Shown here one piece after another: positions 1 through 9,133 of a DNA stretch of 44,656 bases. Below the pieces are notes generated by a model. The model ran no database searches. It was not told the DNA's origin and saw only the letters and a list, made by a program, of their open reading frames with translations. Each line of letters begins with the position of its first letter. Positions within the stretch are counted from its first letter, which is position 1. A program made the translations under genes and the position numbers. The stretch is from Sutterella sp. (GTDB lineage Bacteria; Pseudomonadota; Gammaproteobacteria; Burkholderiales; Burkholderiaceae_F), in contig JAGBFJ010000053.1 of NCBI GenBank assembly GCA_017936545.1, positions 1-44,656 on the forward strand. Reading direction: 5' to 3'.

Positions 1-128
1 AGTACATGGGCCGCTGCCTCGGCGTGATCGGCATCAAGGGCAAGGACATGCTCATGATCATGACGGTGCCCGTCATCACGGCCATCCTCTCGCTCTTCGT
101 GATGCGCATCATCGTTCTCGGCAGCTGA
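1..128 (+). CDS. C-terminal end of an integral membrane protein (partial, probable transporter)
   Basis: The reading frame enters from outside the window and stops at TGA 126-128, leaving 41 residues. The tail has a short polar stretch (IGIKGKD) followed by one strongly hydrophobic segment of about 25 residues (MLMIMTVPVI...VMRIIVLGS), which looks like the last transmembrane helix of a polytopic carrier with its C-terminus right after the helix. The family cannot be fixed from this fragment; ion-coupled permeases often end this way. A strong terminator follows 23 bp downstream, so this gene ends its transcript. Confidence 0.6.
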   Translation, partial: YMGRCLGVIGIKGKDMLMIMTVPVITAILSLFVMRIIVLGS

Positions 129-151
129 TAGCTTCTGAGCACTGATCTATC

Positions 152-187
152 GAGCCCGGCGGACACGGCGTCCGCCGGGCTCTTTTT
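152..187 (+). terminator. Rho-independent terminator after the truncated membrane protein
   Basis: A perfect 12-bp stem (GAGCCCGGCGGA at 152-163, TCCGCCGGGCTC at 171-182) with a 7-nt loop runs straight into a T tract (183-187). It separates the upstream gene from the helicase. Confidence 0.9.
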
Positions 188-197
188 TCGCCCACCG

Positions 198-203
198 TAT
201 AAT
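198..203 (+). promoter_or_regulatory. Possible -10 element for the helicase gene
   Basis: A perfect TATAAT lies 58 bp before the helicase ATG and just after the preceding terminator. No good -35 hexamer is visible at 16-18 bp, so this is only a candidate. Confidence 0.35.
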
Positions 204-260
204 CAAAGGAGTTTTTCTTCGTTTCTGCGGGACAACTGCGCCCGAACGGATAGTTCCGAG

Positions 261-3200
261 ATGCCCAGCCCGTGCATCGTTTTCTTTGACTGCGAAATCG
301 CGCCCGACTCCGGCGCGGTACTCGACATCGGCGCCTTCGCGACGGACCGTACGGTCTTTCATTCGGCAGACAAAGCCGCTTTCCGCGCTTACACGGGCCG
401 GGCCGACTATCTGTGCGGTCACAACGTGACGGAGCACGATCTGAAGTACGTGAGCGGCGACGTCAAAAACGTCCCCGTCATCGACACGCTCTTTCTTTCC
501 GCGCTCCTTTTTCCGCAGAACCAGTTTCACCGCCTCCTCAAAAACGAAAAGCTCCGCTCCGACGAACTCAACAATCCGGTGAGCGATGCCAAAAAAGCCG
601 CTCAGCTTTTCGGCAGGGAGCTCGAAGCCTTCCGGGCGCTGGAACCCGACGTGCAGGCCGTCTTTGCGGGGCTCCTCTCTTCGCATCCCGCCTTTCGCGG
701 ATTTTTCCGATATCTCGGCATGAAGCCCGCCGCCGAACCGACGGCCGACATCATCAGACGGCATTTTTCCGGCCGTTTCTGCAGTCATGCCGAACTCGAA
801 GATCTCGTTCAGAGCCGGCCTCTCGAGCTGGCGTTTACTCTTGCGCTCATCCGCATCGACGATCTGCATTCCGCCGTCCCCGCCTGGGTTCAGCGCCGCT
901 TTCCCGCCGTCGACGATGTCATGAGCGCACTCAGAAGCACGCCCTGCGACGCCGGCTGCGCCTGGTGCCGCCGCATGAACGTCAGCGAGGGACTGAAGCG
1001 ATGGTTCGGTTTTCCCGGCTTTCGTCTCTATGCCGGAGAGCCCCTGCAGGAGATGGCCGCCGGCGCCGCAGTCAGCGGGCGCTCGCTTCTGGCCGTCTTC
1101 CCGACGGGAGGCGGCAAGTCGCTCACCTTCCAACTGCCGGCCCTGATGGCCGGAGAAGCGGTTCGGGGACTCACCGTCGTGATTTCCCCTCTGCAGTCCC
1201 TGATGAAGGACCAGGTGGACCATCTCTCGGATGCGGGCATCGATTCCGCCTTTACGGTCAACGGCCTTCTGAGTCCCATCGAACGCGCCGACAGCCTCAA
1301 TGCGGTGGCGGACGGCAGGGCGTCGATCCTCTATCTGTCGCCGGAACAGCTCCGCTCGCGCACGATCGAGCGCGTGCTTTCCATGCGTCGCATTGTGCGC
1401 TTCGTGATTGACGAGGCGCACTGCTTCTCCGCCTGGGGCCACGACTTCCGCGTCGACTACCTCTACATCGGCGACTTCATCGCCAGGCTCGAAAAGCTGT
1501 CGGGCGGCAGACGCATTCCCGTCTCCTGCTTTACGGCCACCGCCAAGCAAAAGGTCATTCAGGACATCAGAGACTATTTCGCCGAGAAGCTCGGCGTCTC
1601 GCTCGATCTCTTCACGACCCGTGCCCAGCGCGAGAATCTGCGCTACACGGTGCTGCACTGCGAAGACGCCGCTGAAAAATACACCGAGCTGCGCCGCCTC
1701 GTTGAAACGCGCATCGTGCCGACCATCATCTACGTCTCGCGCACGGCGACGGCCGAAGCTCTGGCTGCCCGCCTCACCAAGGACGGCTTTCCCGCTCTGC
1801 CCTACCACGGGAAGATGGAGCCCGAAGCCAAAATCCGCCATCAGGATGCATTCCTGTCAGACCGCGTGAGGATCATGACGGCGACGAACGCCTTCGGCAT
1901 GGGCGTCGACAAGCCTGACGTCGGTCTGGTCGTGCACTACGATATTTCGTCCTCGCTGGAAAACTACGTTCAGGAAGCCGGACGCGCAGGACGGGATCCG
2001 ACGCTCGCCGCCGAATGCTTCGTTTTATTCAACGAAGAGGATCTGGACCGGCATTTCACGCTGCTCGCCGAAAGCAAGCTGTCGCTCGCCGACATCCAGC
2101 TTGTCTGGCGTGCCGTGAAGAGTCTGACGAAGTCTTCTGCAAAAATCTCGATCTCGGCCTATGAACTCGCCCGCGAATCCGGGTGGGACACCGATGCCGA
2201 AGACATGGAGACACGTCTGCGCACGGCGCTGGCCGCGCTCGAGCAGGCCGGCTACATCCGGCGCGAGCAGAATGCACCCCGCGTCTACGCCTCGGGAATC
2301 GCCGTGCACACGTTCACGGAGGGTGCCGCCAGAATCGATGCTTCTGCGGTCTTCCGCACACCCGAGCAGCGTCTGGTTGCCAAACGCATCCTTCGTGCGC
2401 TGATTTCAAGCCGCCGCACCCATGAAGCCCGCGACGCCGACGCGGAATCCCGCACCGACTATCTTGCCGACCGCCTCGGCCTCGGCATGCCTGATCTTCT
2501 TGAAGCTGTCGGGCGTCTTCGCGCCGCAGGCATCCTCTCCGATCAGAGCGACATGACCGCGGCGCTCAGGAAGAACGACACCGAAAAGAAGTCCGCCAGA
2601 CTTCTCGGCGACTTTGCAGACCTCGAGCGCTTTCTTATTCCGAAAATCGCCGGAGCCGTTCCCGGCTATCCGGTCAGTCTCAAGGAACTCAACCGGGAAG
2701 CCGAAGAAGCGGGGCTGCGGTCGGCAAGCCTGAAGAACATCCGCACGATCCTGACATTTCTCCGAACAAAGGGCTTCATGCGTCAGGGACGAACCGGTCA
2801 GGCCAATCTGATCCGCATTGAACCCCTTGTTCCTCAAGAGACGCTTCTCGCCGCCTCCCGGAAACGGACGGAACTGGCCGCCTTCGTGCTCGAAGAGCTG
2901 TATGCGCTTTCAGAATCGCAGGCGCCCGCAGAGAATGCTGAAACACAAAGCGTGGCCTTCTCCGCGCTCGGTCTGCTGAAGGCCGCACAAAACCGTCTTC
3001 TATCCGAGAGCGACATGACGCTGCGCGACATCGAGGATGCCGTGCTCTATCTCGCCCGCATCGGCGCCATGCGGCTTGACGGCGGTTTTCTCGTCGTCTA
3101 CAACGCGCTCACGATCGTCAGGATCGTCAGCGACAACAAGCGTCAGTTCCGCAAGAGCGACTACGCACGGCTCGACGAGTACTACCAGCAGAAAGTTCAG

Positions 3201-5096
3201 CAGATTCACATCGTCGGCAAATACGCCAATCTGATGGTGAAGGACTACGAACTGGCGCTGCGCTACGTGGAAGACTACTTCCAGCTCGACTACCGCACCT
3301 TCATCTCCCGCTACTTCAGAGGTTCCGAATCGGAGGAAGTCCGGCTCAGCATGACCAGGCGCCAGTATGACCGGATCTTCGGCGGACTGACCCCGAAGCA
3401 GAAGGCCGTCATCGACTCCCGCTCCCAGTACATCGCCGTCACGGCAGGCCCCGGCAGCGGCAAGACCCGTGTGCTCGTGCACAAGCTTGCCTCCCTTCTG
3501 ATGCAGGAGGACATCCGAGCCGAGCAGCTTCTGATGCTGACCTTCTCGCGAGCGGCCGCCACCGAATTCAAAAAACGCCTGATCGATCTGCTCGGCGCCG
3601 CCGCTCATTACGTTGAAATCCGAACGTTCCACGGCTTCAGCTTCGACGTGCTGGGCCGCCCGGGCACGCTTGAAGAATCGAAGGACGTCGTTTCCCGCGC
3701 CGCTGCGCTGATCCGGGACGGCAGCGTGGAATCTGCCCGGATTTCCAAGTCCGTGCTCGTCATCGACGAGGCGCAGGACATGGATGAACACGACTTCGCG
3801 CTCATCGACGCCCTGATGGTCCGCAATGAGTCGATGCGCGTCATTGCGGTGGGAGACGACGATCAGAACATCTACGAATTCCGGGGATCCGACTCAAAGT
3901 ATTTCCGTTCGTTGATCACGCAGCGCGATGCGGAGCGCTTCGAGCTGGTCGAGAACTGGCGAAGCGGCCGGCTGATCGTCGCGCTGGCCAACGCCTGGGC
4001 GGACGGCATTCGCAATCGTCTCAAGCGAAACGAAACCGTCTCCGTCAGCATGACGGAAGATCAGGCCGTGCTTGTCCGCCATCCGCAGACCTGCCTCGCC
4101 GAAGCGGTCTGCGAAGATCTCCTGCGCCGGGCGGTACCCGGTTCGACGGCGGTGCTCACAGGCACCAACGAGGAAGCCTTTCAGGTGTACGCCGGTCTGA
4201 TCCTCCGAGGACGCCGGGCGAAACTCGTGCAGAGCCGGGGGGAAGCCGCGCCGGCAAATCTCCTCGAAGTACGCTCGTTCCTGCAGTATCTGAAGCGCCG
4301 CAGCAGCGGGGCAGCCGTCTCCGGCACGCTCTGGCAGGAAGCAAAGGCATTCCTCGCTTCACGCTTTGCAGAAAGCAGCGCGCTCTCGGGCGTCATGCAT
4401 CTCATCGATCTTCTGGAGTCCGTTACGCCCGAAGACCGCTATCTCTCCGACATCGAGGAATTCTTTGTCGAATCCACCTTCGAGGACATGTGCGGCGACG
4501 ACCGGGGCACGGTGTTCGTCTCCACCATTCACAAGGCAAAAGGCCGTGAATTCGACACGGTCTACCTTCTGCTGTCCGGCGACTCCTTCCAGACCGATGC
4601 CGCGAGACGCGCGGTCTACGTGGGTCTGACCCGTGCGAAGACGGCGCTTTTCGTGCACTGGTCCGGGCGGGGCTTCAAAGGATTCGCTGTCGAGGGGGTC
4701 GTCTCGGAAGACGATCCCGCCGCATACCCTCAGCCCGACGAGGTCACGCTGCCTCTCACGCATGAAGACGTCTGGCTCGACTGGTTCCTCGACAAAAAGG
4801 CCATGCTGGTCCGGCTTCGCGCCGGCTCCGCCCTTCGGCCGGGACGCCGCGGAGAACTTCTCGGCCGCGCCGACGGCTGCGAAAGAGCCGTCGTCAGGCT
4901 CTCTCAGGCGTGTCTCGCCAAAGTCGATCAGCTAGAGGCCTCGGGCTATGAGCTCACGGCCGCCGACATCGGCTTCATCGTCGCCTGGCGGCGCAGAGAC
5001 CGCGAAGGCGAAGACGCCGTTCTGCTTCCCAATCTTTATTTCACCAGACGCCGCGATCCGAATGCCGAAACGTCTGCGGATCCGGCAGCCACCTAG
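261..5096 (+). CDS. Exonuclease-like / RecQ helicase / UvrD-type helicase fusion protein
   Basis: A 1611-residue protein with three modules. Residues 1-130 resemble a DEDD 3'-5' exonuclease: D10-x-E12, D60 in GHNVTEHD and D109 in NPVSDA. A Cys cluster (CDAGCAWC, about residue 235) precedes the RecQ part, which has Walker A TGGGKS (282-287), DEAHCFSAWGHDF (384 on), motif III TATAK, and GMGVDKPDV followed by the arginine-finger region QEAGRAGRD. After a helical middle comes an SF1A helicase: GPGSGKT (1063-1069), DEAQD (1169 on), GDDDQNIYEFRG, TIHKAKGREFD and GLTRAKT (about 1455). Both ATPase sites look intact. The likely role is DNA unwinding in repair or recombination; the exonuclease assignment rests on few motifs. 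The SDR gene starts 9 nt downstream. ATG 261 has only a weak ribosome site. Confidence 0.9.
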   Translation: MPSPCIVFFDCEIAPDSGAVLDIGAFATDRTVFHSADKAAFRAYTGRADYLCGHNVTEHDLKYVSGDVKNVPVIDTLFLSALLFPQNQFHRLLKNEKLRSDELNNPVSDAKKAAQLFGRELEAFRALEPDVQAVFAGLLSSHPAFRGFFRYLGMKPAAEPTADIIRRHFSGRFCSHAELEDLVQSRPLELAFTLALIRIDDLHSAVPAWVQRRFPAVDDVMSALRSTPCDAGCAWCRRMNVSEGLKRWFGFPGFRLYAGEPLQEMAAGAAVSGRSLLAVFPTGGGKSLTFQLPALMAGEAVRGLTVVISPLQSLMKDQVDHLSDAGIDSAFTVNGLLSPIERADSLNAVADGRASILYLSPEQLRSRTIERVLSMRRIVRFVIDEAHCFSAWGHDFRVDYLYIGDFIARLEKLSGGRRIPVSCFTATAKQKVIQDIRDYFAEKLGVSLDLFTTRAQRENLRYTVLHCEDAAEKYTELRRLVETRIVPTIIYVSRTATAEALAARLTKDGFPALPYHGKMEPEAKIRHQDAFLSDRVRIMTATNAFGMGVDKPDVGLVVHYDISSSLENYVQEAGRAGRDPTLAAECFVLFNEEDLDRHFTLLAESKLSLADIQLVWRAVKSLTKSSAKISISAYELARESGWDTDAEDMETRLRTALAALEQAGYIRREQNAPRVYASGIAVHTFTEGAARIDASAVFRTPEQRLVAKRILRALISSRRTHEARDADAESRTDYLADRLGLGMPDLLEAVGRLRAAGILSDQSDMTAALRKNDTEKKSARLLGDFADLERFLIPKIAGAVPGYPVSLKELNREAEEAGLRSASLKNIRTILTFLRTKGFMRQGRTGQANLIRIEPLVPQETLLAASRKRTELAAFVLEELYALSESQAPAENAETQSVAFSALGLLKAAQNRLLSESDMTLRDIEDAVLYLARIGAMRLDGGFLVVYNALTIVRIVSDNKRQFRKSDYARLDEYYQQKVQQIHIVGKYANLMVKDYELALRYVEDYFQLDYRTFISRYFRGSESEEVRLSMTRRQYDRIFGGLTPKQKAVIDSRSQYIAVTAGPGSGKTRVLVHKLASLLMQEDIRAEQLLMLTFSRAAATEFKKRLIDLLGAAAHYVEIRTFHGFSFDVLGRPGTLEESKDVVSRAAALIRDGSVESARISKSVLVIDEAQDMDEHDFALIDALMVRNESMRVIAVGDDDQNIYEFRGSDSKYFRSLITQRDAERFELVENWRSGRLIVALANAWADGIRNRLKRNETVSVSMTEDQAVLVRHPQTCLAEAVCEDLLRRAVPGSTAVLTGTNEEAFQVYAGLILRGRRAKLVQSRGEAAPANLLEVRSFLQYLKRRSSGAAVSGTLWQEAKAFLASRFAESSALSGVMHLIDLLESVTPEDRYLSDIEEFFVESTFEDMCGDDRGTVFVSTIHKAKGREFDTVYLLLSGDSFQTDAARRAVYVGLTRAKTALFVHWSGRGFKGFAVEGVVSEDDPAAYPQPDEVTLPLTHEDVWLDWFLDKKAMLVRLRAGSALRPGRRGELLGRADGCERAVVRLSQACLAKVDQLEASGYELTAADIGFIVAWRRRDREGEDAVLLPNLYFTRRRDPNAETSADPAAT

Positions 5097-5105
5097 GACA
5101 CTGCC

Positions 5106-6062
5106 ATGAAGAACATTCTCGTCATCGGCTCGGCCGGTCAGATCGGCTCCGAACTCGTTCCCGCCCTTCGCAACCGCGGCTACAGCGTCGTCGCCGGCAC
5201 GAGCGGCCGCACGCCCATGCCCGCTCATCTTGCCGACGGCCCTTCCGCCGTCGTCAACCTGATGGACCGCGATGCGCTCGCCAAAACCGTCGACCGCTTT
5301 GAGATCGACACGGTGTTCAACCTGGCCGCCATTCTGTCGGCCACCGCCGAATCCAAGCCGATGGCCGCCTGGGACGTGGGCGTCAACGGCGTCATCGGTC
5401 TTCTGGAACTCGCCCGCGACAGGAAGCTCTCCGTCTTCACGCCGAGCTCTATCGGCGTCTTCGGTCCGGAAACGCCGCACAATCCGACGCCTCAGGATAC
5501 CGTCTGCCGCCCCCGCACGATGTACGGCATCACCAAGGTGGCGGGCGAACTCCTCTCCGACTACTACCGCAGCAAATACGGCGTCGACGCCCGAAGCCTG
5601 CGCTATCCGGGTCTCATCTCCTACGTCACGCCGCCCGGCGGCGGCACGACCGACTACGCAGTCGACATCTACTGGAAGGCCGTTGAAAACGGCGCCTACG
5701 AATGCCCGATTGCCGCCGGCACCTACATGCCCATGATGTTCATGCCCGATGCACTTCGAGCCGCCGTCGACCTCATGGAGGCCGACGCTTCCCGTCTTCG
5801 CCACTTCAACAGCTTCAACGTGAACGCGCTCTCCTTCGATCCCGAAGGCATCGCCGGGAGCATCCGCCGCCGCATCCCCGAATTCAGGCTGAGCTACAAG
5901 GTGAATCCCCTTCTTCAGGGCATTGCCGAAAGCTGGCCAGACGCGCTTGACGACACGGCGGCCCGTGAAGAATGGGACTGGAAGCCGGAATACAGCCTGG
6001 ACGAGATGACGGACATCATGCTCCGGGAGATTGCCAAACGTCTCGGAAAGGCTGCGGCATAA
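5106..6062 (+). CDS. NAD-dependent epimerase/dehydratase family protein, L-threonine 3-dehydrogenase-like
   Basis: 318 residues with an extended-SDR fold. The N-terminal glycine motif is GSAGQIG (residues 8-14), the substrate loop contains NLAAILSATAE, and the catalytic pair is Y-x-x-x-K in MYGITKVAGE. The run TPSSIGVFGP...RPRTMYG and the later LRYPGLIS are typical of the SDR-type L-threonine 3-dehydrogenases, which oxidise L-threonine to 2-amino-3-oxobutyrate with NAD+. The usual partner, 2-amino-3-ketobutyrate CoA ligase (kbl), is not in the window, so substrate identity is inferred from motifs only. AGGAC overlapping the helicase stop codon serves as ribosome site, and the 9-nt gap suggests co-transcription with the helicase. 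Confidence 0.8.
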   Translation: MKNILVIGSAGQIGSELVPALRNRGYSVVAGTSGRTPMPAHLADGPSAVVNLMDRDALAKTVDRFEIDTVFNLAAILSATAESKPMAAWDVGVNGVIGLLELARDRKLSVFTPSSIGVFGPETPHNPTPQDTVCRPRTMYGITKVAGELLSDYYRSKYGVDARSLRYPGLISYVTPPGGGTTDYAVDIYWKAVENGAYECPIAAGTYMPMMFMPDALRAAVDLMEADASRLRHFNSFNVNALSFDPEGIAGSIRRRIPEFRLSYKVNPLLQGIAESWPDALDDTAAREEWDWKPEYSLDEMTDIMLREIAKRLGKAAA

Positions 6063-6083
6063 GCCTTTCATCAGGGTACGGTA

Positions 6084-6095
6084 TTAAGTCGACTT
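6084..6095. promoter_or_regulatory. Palindrome TTAAGTCGACTT, possible GntR-regulator site
   Basis: This perfect 12-bp palindrome is identical to the core of the 18-bp palindrome (19800-19817) at the promoter of the GntR regulator. It lies upstream of asparaginase but also upstream of a terminator, so a role would need a promoter in 6095-6160 reading through, or a distinct transcript. Confidence 0.35.
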
Positions 6096-6158
6096 TTGTA
6101 ATCGCCATCTGTCACCCAAACATCATACCGTATCCCCTGCAAAACAATATTCAACATC

Positions 6159-6197
6159 ACGCCGTGCCGGACAGATTCTCTTCAGCACGGCGTTTTC
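6159..6197 (+). terminator. Intrinsic terminator, end of the helicase-SDR transcript
   Basis: A 9-bp perfect stem (ACGCCGTGC 6159-6167 with GCACGGCGT 6185-6193) is followed by a short T run. Confidence 0.6.
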
Positions 6198-6385
6198 GCA
6201 TCACAACTCTCTTCCTCAGGGTGTACTGGCATCTCCAGCCTTGCCAAGTTTTTTCTTCTCCCCCGTCAATCGTCGGAAGCCCGATAGAGCCGGCGGGTTT
6301 TCGGGAAATGTTCTCCGAATGCCTCATCGCCAGAATGATGCCGTCGGATACGCTTGCCGACCGAATACTCAGAAGGAGAGCTCCC

Positions 6386-7432
6386 ATGAAGATAAGGCTT
6401 ATTTCTTTGGCATTCGCCTTGTCGGCAATGACCGCTTTCGCCGCCGACCTTCCCCAGGTGGCCATTCTTGCCACCGGAGACACTATTGCCGGTACTGCCG
6501 CCAAATCGACCGAAATGGCGCATTACAAAGCCGGTGATCTTGCCATTCAGACACTGATTGATGCAGTTCCGGACATTCAGGAATACGCATCGGTCACCGG
6601 TGAACAGATCGTCAAGATCTCCTCAAACAATCTGACGGATGATGTTCTTCTTAAAGTCGCCAAACGCACCAACGAGCTGCTCGCAGATCCCAAAGTGAGC
6701 GGCGTGGTAATTACACACGGCACGGATACACTGGAAGAAACCGCCTGGTTCCTGAATCTGACAGTAAAGAGCCGCAAGCCCGTCATCGTCATCGGCGCCA
6801 TGCGGCCGGCGACGGCCATCAGTGCCGACGGTCCGGTGAATCTGCTGAACGCGGTGCGTCTGGCCGCGGATCCTAAAGCGGCGGATCAGGGCGTGCTCAT
6901 CGCGCTGAATGATGAAATCAATTCCGCCCGGGATGCCTCCAAAACCAGCACCACCAGCGTATCGACGTTTAAGTCTCCTGAATTGGGGCTGCTCGGCTAT
7001 ATCGCCGGAGGCGAGCATTACTTCCTTCGCAAAACGCTCAAACGTCATACCTGGCAGTCGGAATTCGACATTTCCGGCCTGAACGCTCTTCCTCAGGTTG
7101 AAATCATCTACTCGCATGCCAATGCCGGAAGACTCTTTGTCGATGCAGCTGCGGCGGCGGGCGTCAAAGGCATCATTCACGCCGGTACAGGCGACGGATC
7201 CATTCACAAAGCGACGGAAGCCGGACTTCTTGACGCCATGAAGAACGGGATGGTTGCAGTTCGTTCCGCTAGAGTCGGCAACGGCGTCATTACCGGAGGG
7301 AGCCGCTATGAAAAGGCCTGTTTTATCAATGCCGGCACGCTGTCTCCGCAGAAAGCCCGCATTCTCCTTCAGCTCGCACTGACGAAGACCAGTGATCCGG
7401 CTGAAATTCAGCGCATGTTTAACGAATACTGA
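6386..7432 (+). CDS. ansB: Periplasmic (type II) L-asparaginase
   Basis: 348 residues. A signal peptide (MKIRLISLAFALSAMTAFA, cleavage about A19/A20) directs export. The enzyme hydrolyses asparagine to aspartate and ammonia. The first active-site segment is ILATGDTIAG with nucleophile T33; the second is THGTDTLEET with T113-D114; SADGP and SARVGNG also match the family. Most relatives read TGGTIAG, so D32 replacing glycine next to the nucleophile is unusual. The start at 6386 is chosen because AAGGAG lies 7 nt upstream and the signal peptide begins there; the frame is open further upstream but without such features. It is flanked by terminators, hence probably monocistronic. Confidence 0.93.
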   Translation: MKIRLISLAFALSAMTAFAADLPQVAILATGDTIAGTAAKSTEMAHYKAGDLAIQTLIDAVPDIQEYASVTGEQIVKISSNNLTDDVLLKVAKRTNELLADPKVSGVVITHGTDTLEETAWFLNLTVKSRKPVIVIGAMRPATAISADGPVNLLNAVRLAADPKAADQGVLIALNDEINSARDASKTSTTSVSTFKSPELGLLGYIAGGEHYFLRKTLKRHTWQSEFDISGLNALPQVEIIYSHANAGRLFVDAAAAAGVKGIIHAGTGDGSIHKATEAGLLDAMKNGMVAVRSARVGNGVITGGSRYEKACFINAGTLSPQKARILLQLALTKTSDPAEIQRMFNEY

Positions 7433-7560
7433 TCGAGGCTGATCGTCGGTCTGCAACTAGAACAATCCCTCAAAGAAGCAGGGACAACTTAGAAGAGTCA
7501 GCTGTCGGCTGTTCGTTCAGAATGTTTCGCAGAGCACAAGTGTTCCCAAGGTGAGTCTTT

Positions 7561-7596
7561 GGCCGGTCTCCTATTCGGATTCCGGCCGTTTTTTTC
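7561..7596 (+). terminator. Terminator of the asparaginase gene
   Basis: GGCCGG (7561-7566) pairs with CCGGCC (7582-7587), followed by an eight-base T-rich tract beginning at 7589. Confidence 0.75.
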
Positions 7597-7613
7597 TGAA
7601 ACAGCTTTCTGCG

Positions 7614-7650
7614 AAAAAGCCGACCAATCCGTATCGGACTGATCGGCTTT
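7614..7650 (-). terminator. Terminator of the hflX transcript
   Basis: A long stem (7616-7631 with 7635-7650, two mismatches) is followed on the minus strand by a T tract (7614-7618). It closes the der-hfq-hflX side against convergent ansB. Confidence 0.7.
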
Positions 7651-7668
7651 GTCTGAACATTCGCGGGC

Positions 7669-8865
7669 TTATTTCTTGCGCCGGGTCAGGTAGTTTTCAA
7701 TGTTGTCGTCGCTGAGATTCGCGCGCTCTTCGGCGATCTCCTCCTCCCAGGGCTCGAGTTCTCGGGGCTCGCTGGGATTCTCGATTCGCCAGTTGCCTGC
7801 GAATTCCCCGATCGCCTTGCGAAGCTCGTCCATCCCGGCGCCTGTCAGCGCAGAGACGAACACAGCCTTCGGCTTGCCGTCGGGATGACGGACGATCTCT
7901 GGCGTGAGCGTCGTGTTGTCGATTTTGTTGTAGACAAGAATGACGGGCACGTCATCGGCCTTGATTTCCTCAAGGACGGCATTCACATCCCGGATCTGAT
8001 CTTCGCGAACGGGCGAAGAAGCGTCGACCACATGAAGCAGCAGATCCGCGTGGACCGTTTCGTCCAGCGTCGACTTGAATGCCTCGACGAGCTGATGCGG
8101 AAGTCCGCGGATGAAGCCCACCGTATCGCTCGCCACGACGGTTTCCTCGTCGCTGATCCAGCAGCGGCGGGCCGTCGTATCCAGCGTTGCAAAGAGCTGG
8201 TCGGCAGCGTAGGACTTCGCCCGGGTCAGGCGGTTGAAGAGCGTCGACTTGCCGGCATTGGTATAACCCACCAGCGAAACGCTCAGCGTATCGCTTCTCG
8301 AACGGGAGCGGCGCTGAGTATCACGCTGCCGTGCGAGACGCTTGAGCTGATCGCGAAGCTGCTTCATTCGAACGCCGATCATTCGGCGGTCGAGTTCGAT
8401 CTGCTTTTCGCCCGGGCCGCCCGTCTTGCCGAGACCGCCGCGCTGGCGCTCAAGGTGAGTCCAGCCGCGCACGAGCCGAGTCGACAGGTGCTCGAGCTGC
8501 GCGAGCTCCACCTGCAGGCGGCCTTCGCGGCTCTTGGCGCGAGCTCGGAAGATGTCGAGAATGAGCTGGGTGCGGTCAAGCACGGGCAGATCGATAGCGC
8601 GCTCGATGTTGCGCTGCTGCGCCGCAGAAAGCGGCACGTCGAAAACGACGATCTGAGCATTCGCCTCGCGGGCGAGCTCGGCGAGCTCGTCCACCTTGCC
8701 GGAGCCGATGAAGAAGGCGGGATCAGGCTTGTCTCTGCGTGCCTGCATGAGCCCCACGGGCTCGTAATCGTCCGACTTCACCAGGAGCGCAAGCTCTTCA
8801 GCCGAGTCCTGATAGACGACGCGTCCGACAATGACGGACACGAGAAAGGCGCGCGAGGTCTTCAC
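7669..8865 (-). CDS. hflX: Ribosome-associated GTPase HflX
   Basis: 398 residues, normal length for the family. The N-terminal HflX domain contains FFIGSGKVDEL and the glycine-rich loop RGGLGKTGGPGE (about 141-153). The GTPase domain follows with G1 GYTNAGKST (200-208), G3 DTVGF and G4 NKID. HflX splits stalled or heat-damaged 70S ribosomes using GTP. It lies 34 nt downstream of hfq as in other betaproteobacteria, but hflK and hflC, which usually follow, are absent: a terminator and convergent ansB come next. Confidence 0.96.
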   Translation of the reverse strand: MKTSRAFLVSVIVGRVVYQDSAEELALLVKSDDYEPVGLMQARRDKPDPAFFIGSGKVDELAELAREANAQIVVFDVPLSAAQQRNIERAIDLPVLDRTQLILDIFRARAKSREGRLQVELAQLEHLSTRLVRGWTHLERQRGGLGKTGGPGEKQIELDRRMIGVRMKQLRDQLKRLARQRDTQRRSRSRSDTLSVSLVGYTNAGKSTLFNRLTRAKSYAADQLFATLDTTARRCWISDEETVVASDTVGFIRGLPHQLVEAFKSTLDETVHADLLLHVVDASSPVREDQIRDVNAVLEEIKADDVPVILVYNKIDNTTLTPEIVRHPDGKPKAVFVSALTGAGMDELRKAIGEFAGNWRIENPSEPRELEPWEEEIAEERANLSDDNIENYLTRRKK

Positions 8866-8899
8866 CTCGCGCGTCGAATCAATTTGAAAGATGCTTATC

Positions 8900-9133
8900 T
8901 CAGTTCTCCGGAGTCGCAGGCATGTTCACGGCACGGGTCGGAACCACGGTGCTGATGGCGTGCTTGTAGACCATCTGCGTGACTGTGTTGCGAAGAAGGA
9001 CGACATACTGGTCAAAAGATTCAATCTGACCCTGAAGCTTGATGCCGTTGACGAGATAAATGGAAACGGGGATGTGTTCCTTGCGAAGGATGTTGAGGAA
9101 CGGATCCTGCAGAAGCTGACCTTTCGTAGCCAT
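8900..9133 (-). CDS. hfq: RNA chaperone Hfq
   Basis: 77 residues beginning [19 protein letters not shown]. The Sm1 motif ([16 protein letters not shown]) and Sm2 motif ([10 protein letters not shown]) are intact and the C-terminal tail is short (about 12 residues). The homohexamer pairs small RNAs with mRNAs. ATG 9133 is chosen because it gives the canonical N-terminus; the frame continues upstream only as non-homologous sequence. It lies between der and hflX; the 222-nt gap from der contains a terminator, so hfq probably has its own promoter. Confidence 0.97.
   Translation of the reverse strand: MATKGQLLQDPFLNILRKEHIPVSIYLVNGIKLQGQIESFDQYVVLLRNTVTQMVYKHAISTVVPTRAVNMPATPEN

Larger units (their letters stand above)
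6063..6385. other. Intergenic region between the SDR and asparaginase genes
   Basis: A 323-bp gap. It holds the palindrome TTAAGTCGACTT (6084-6095), an intrinsic terminator (6159-6197), and the asparaginase ribosome site AAGGAG (6373-6378). TGTAAT at 6097-6102 could be a -10 but lacks a convincing -35. No small gene is apparent. Confidence 0.6.

Noticed and set aside
147-1841. A 564-codon open frame on the minus strand opposite the helicase
   Set aside because: Opposes conserved helicase motifs; the translation has no family features.
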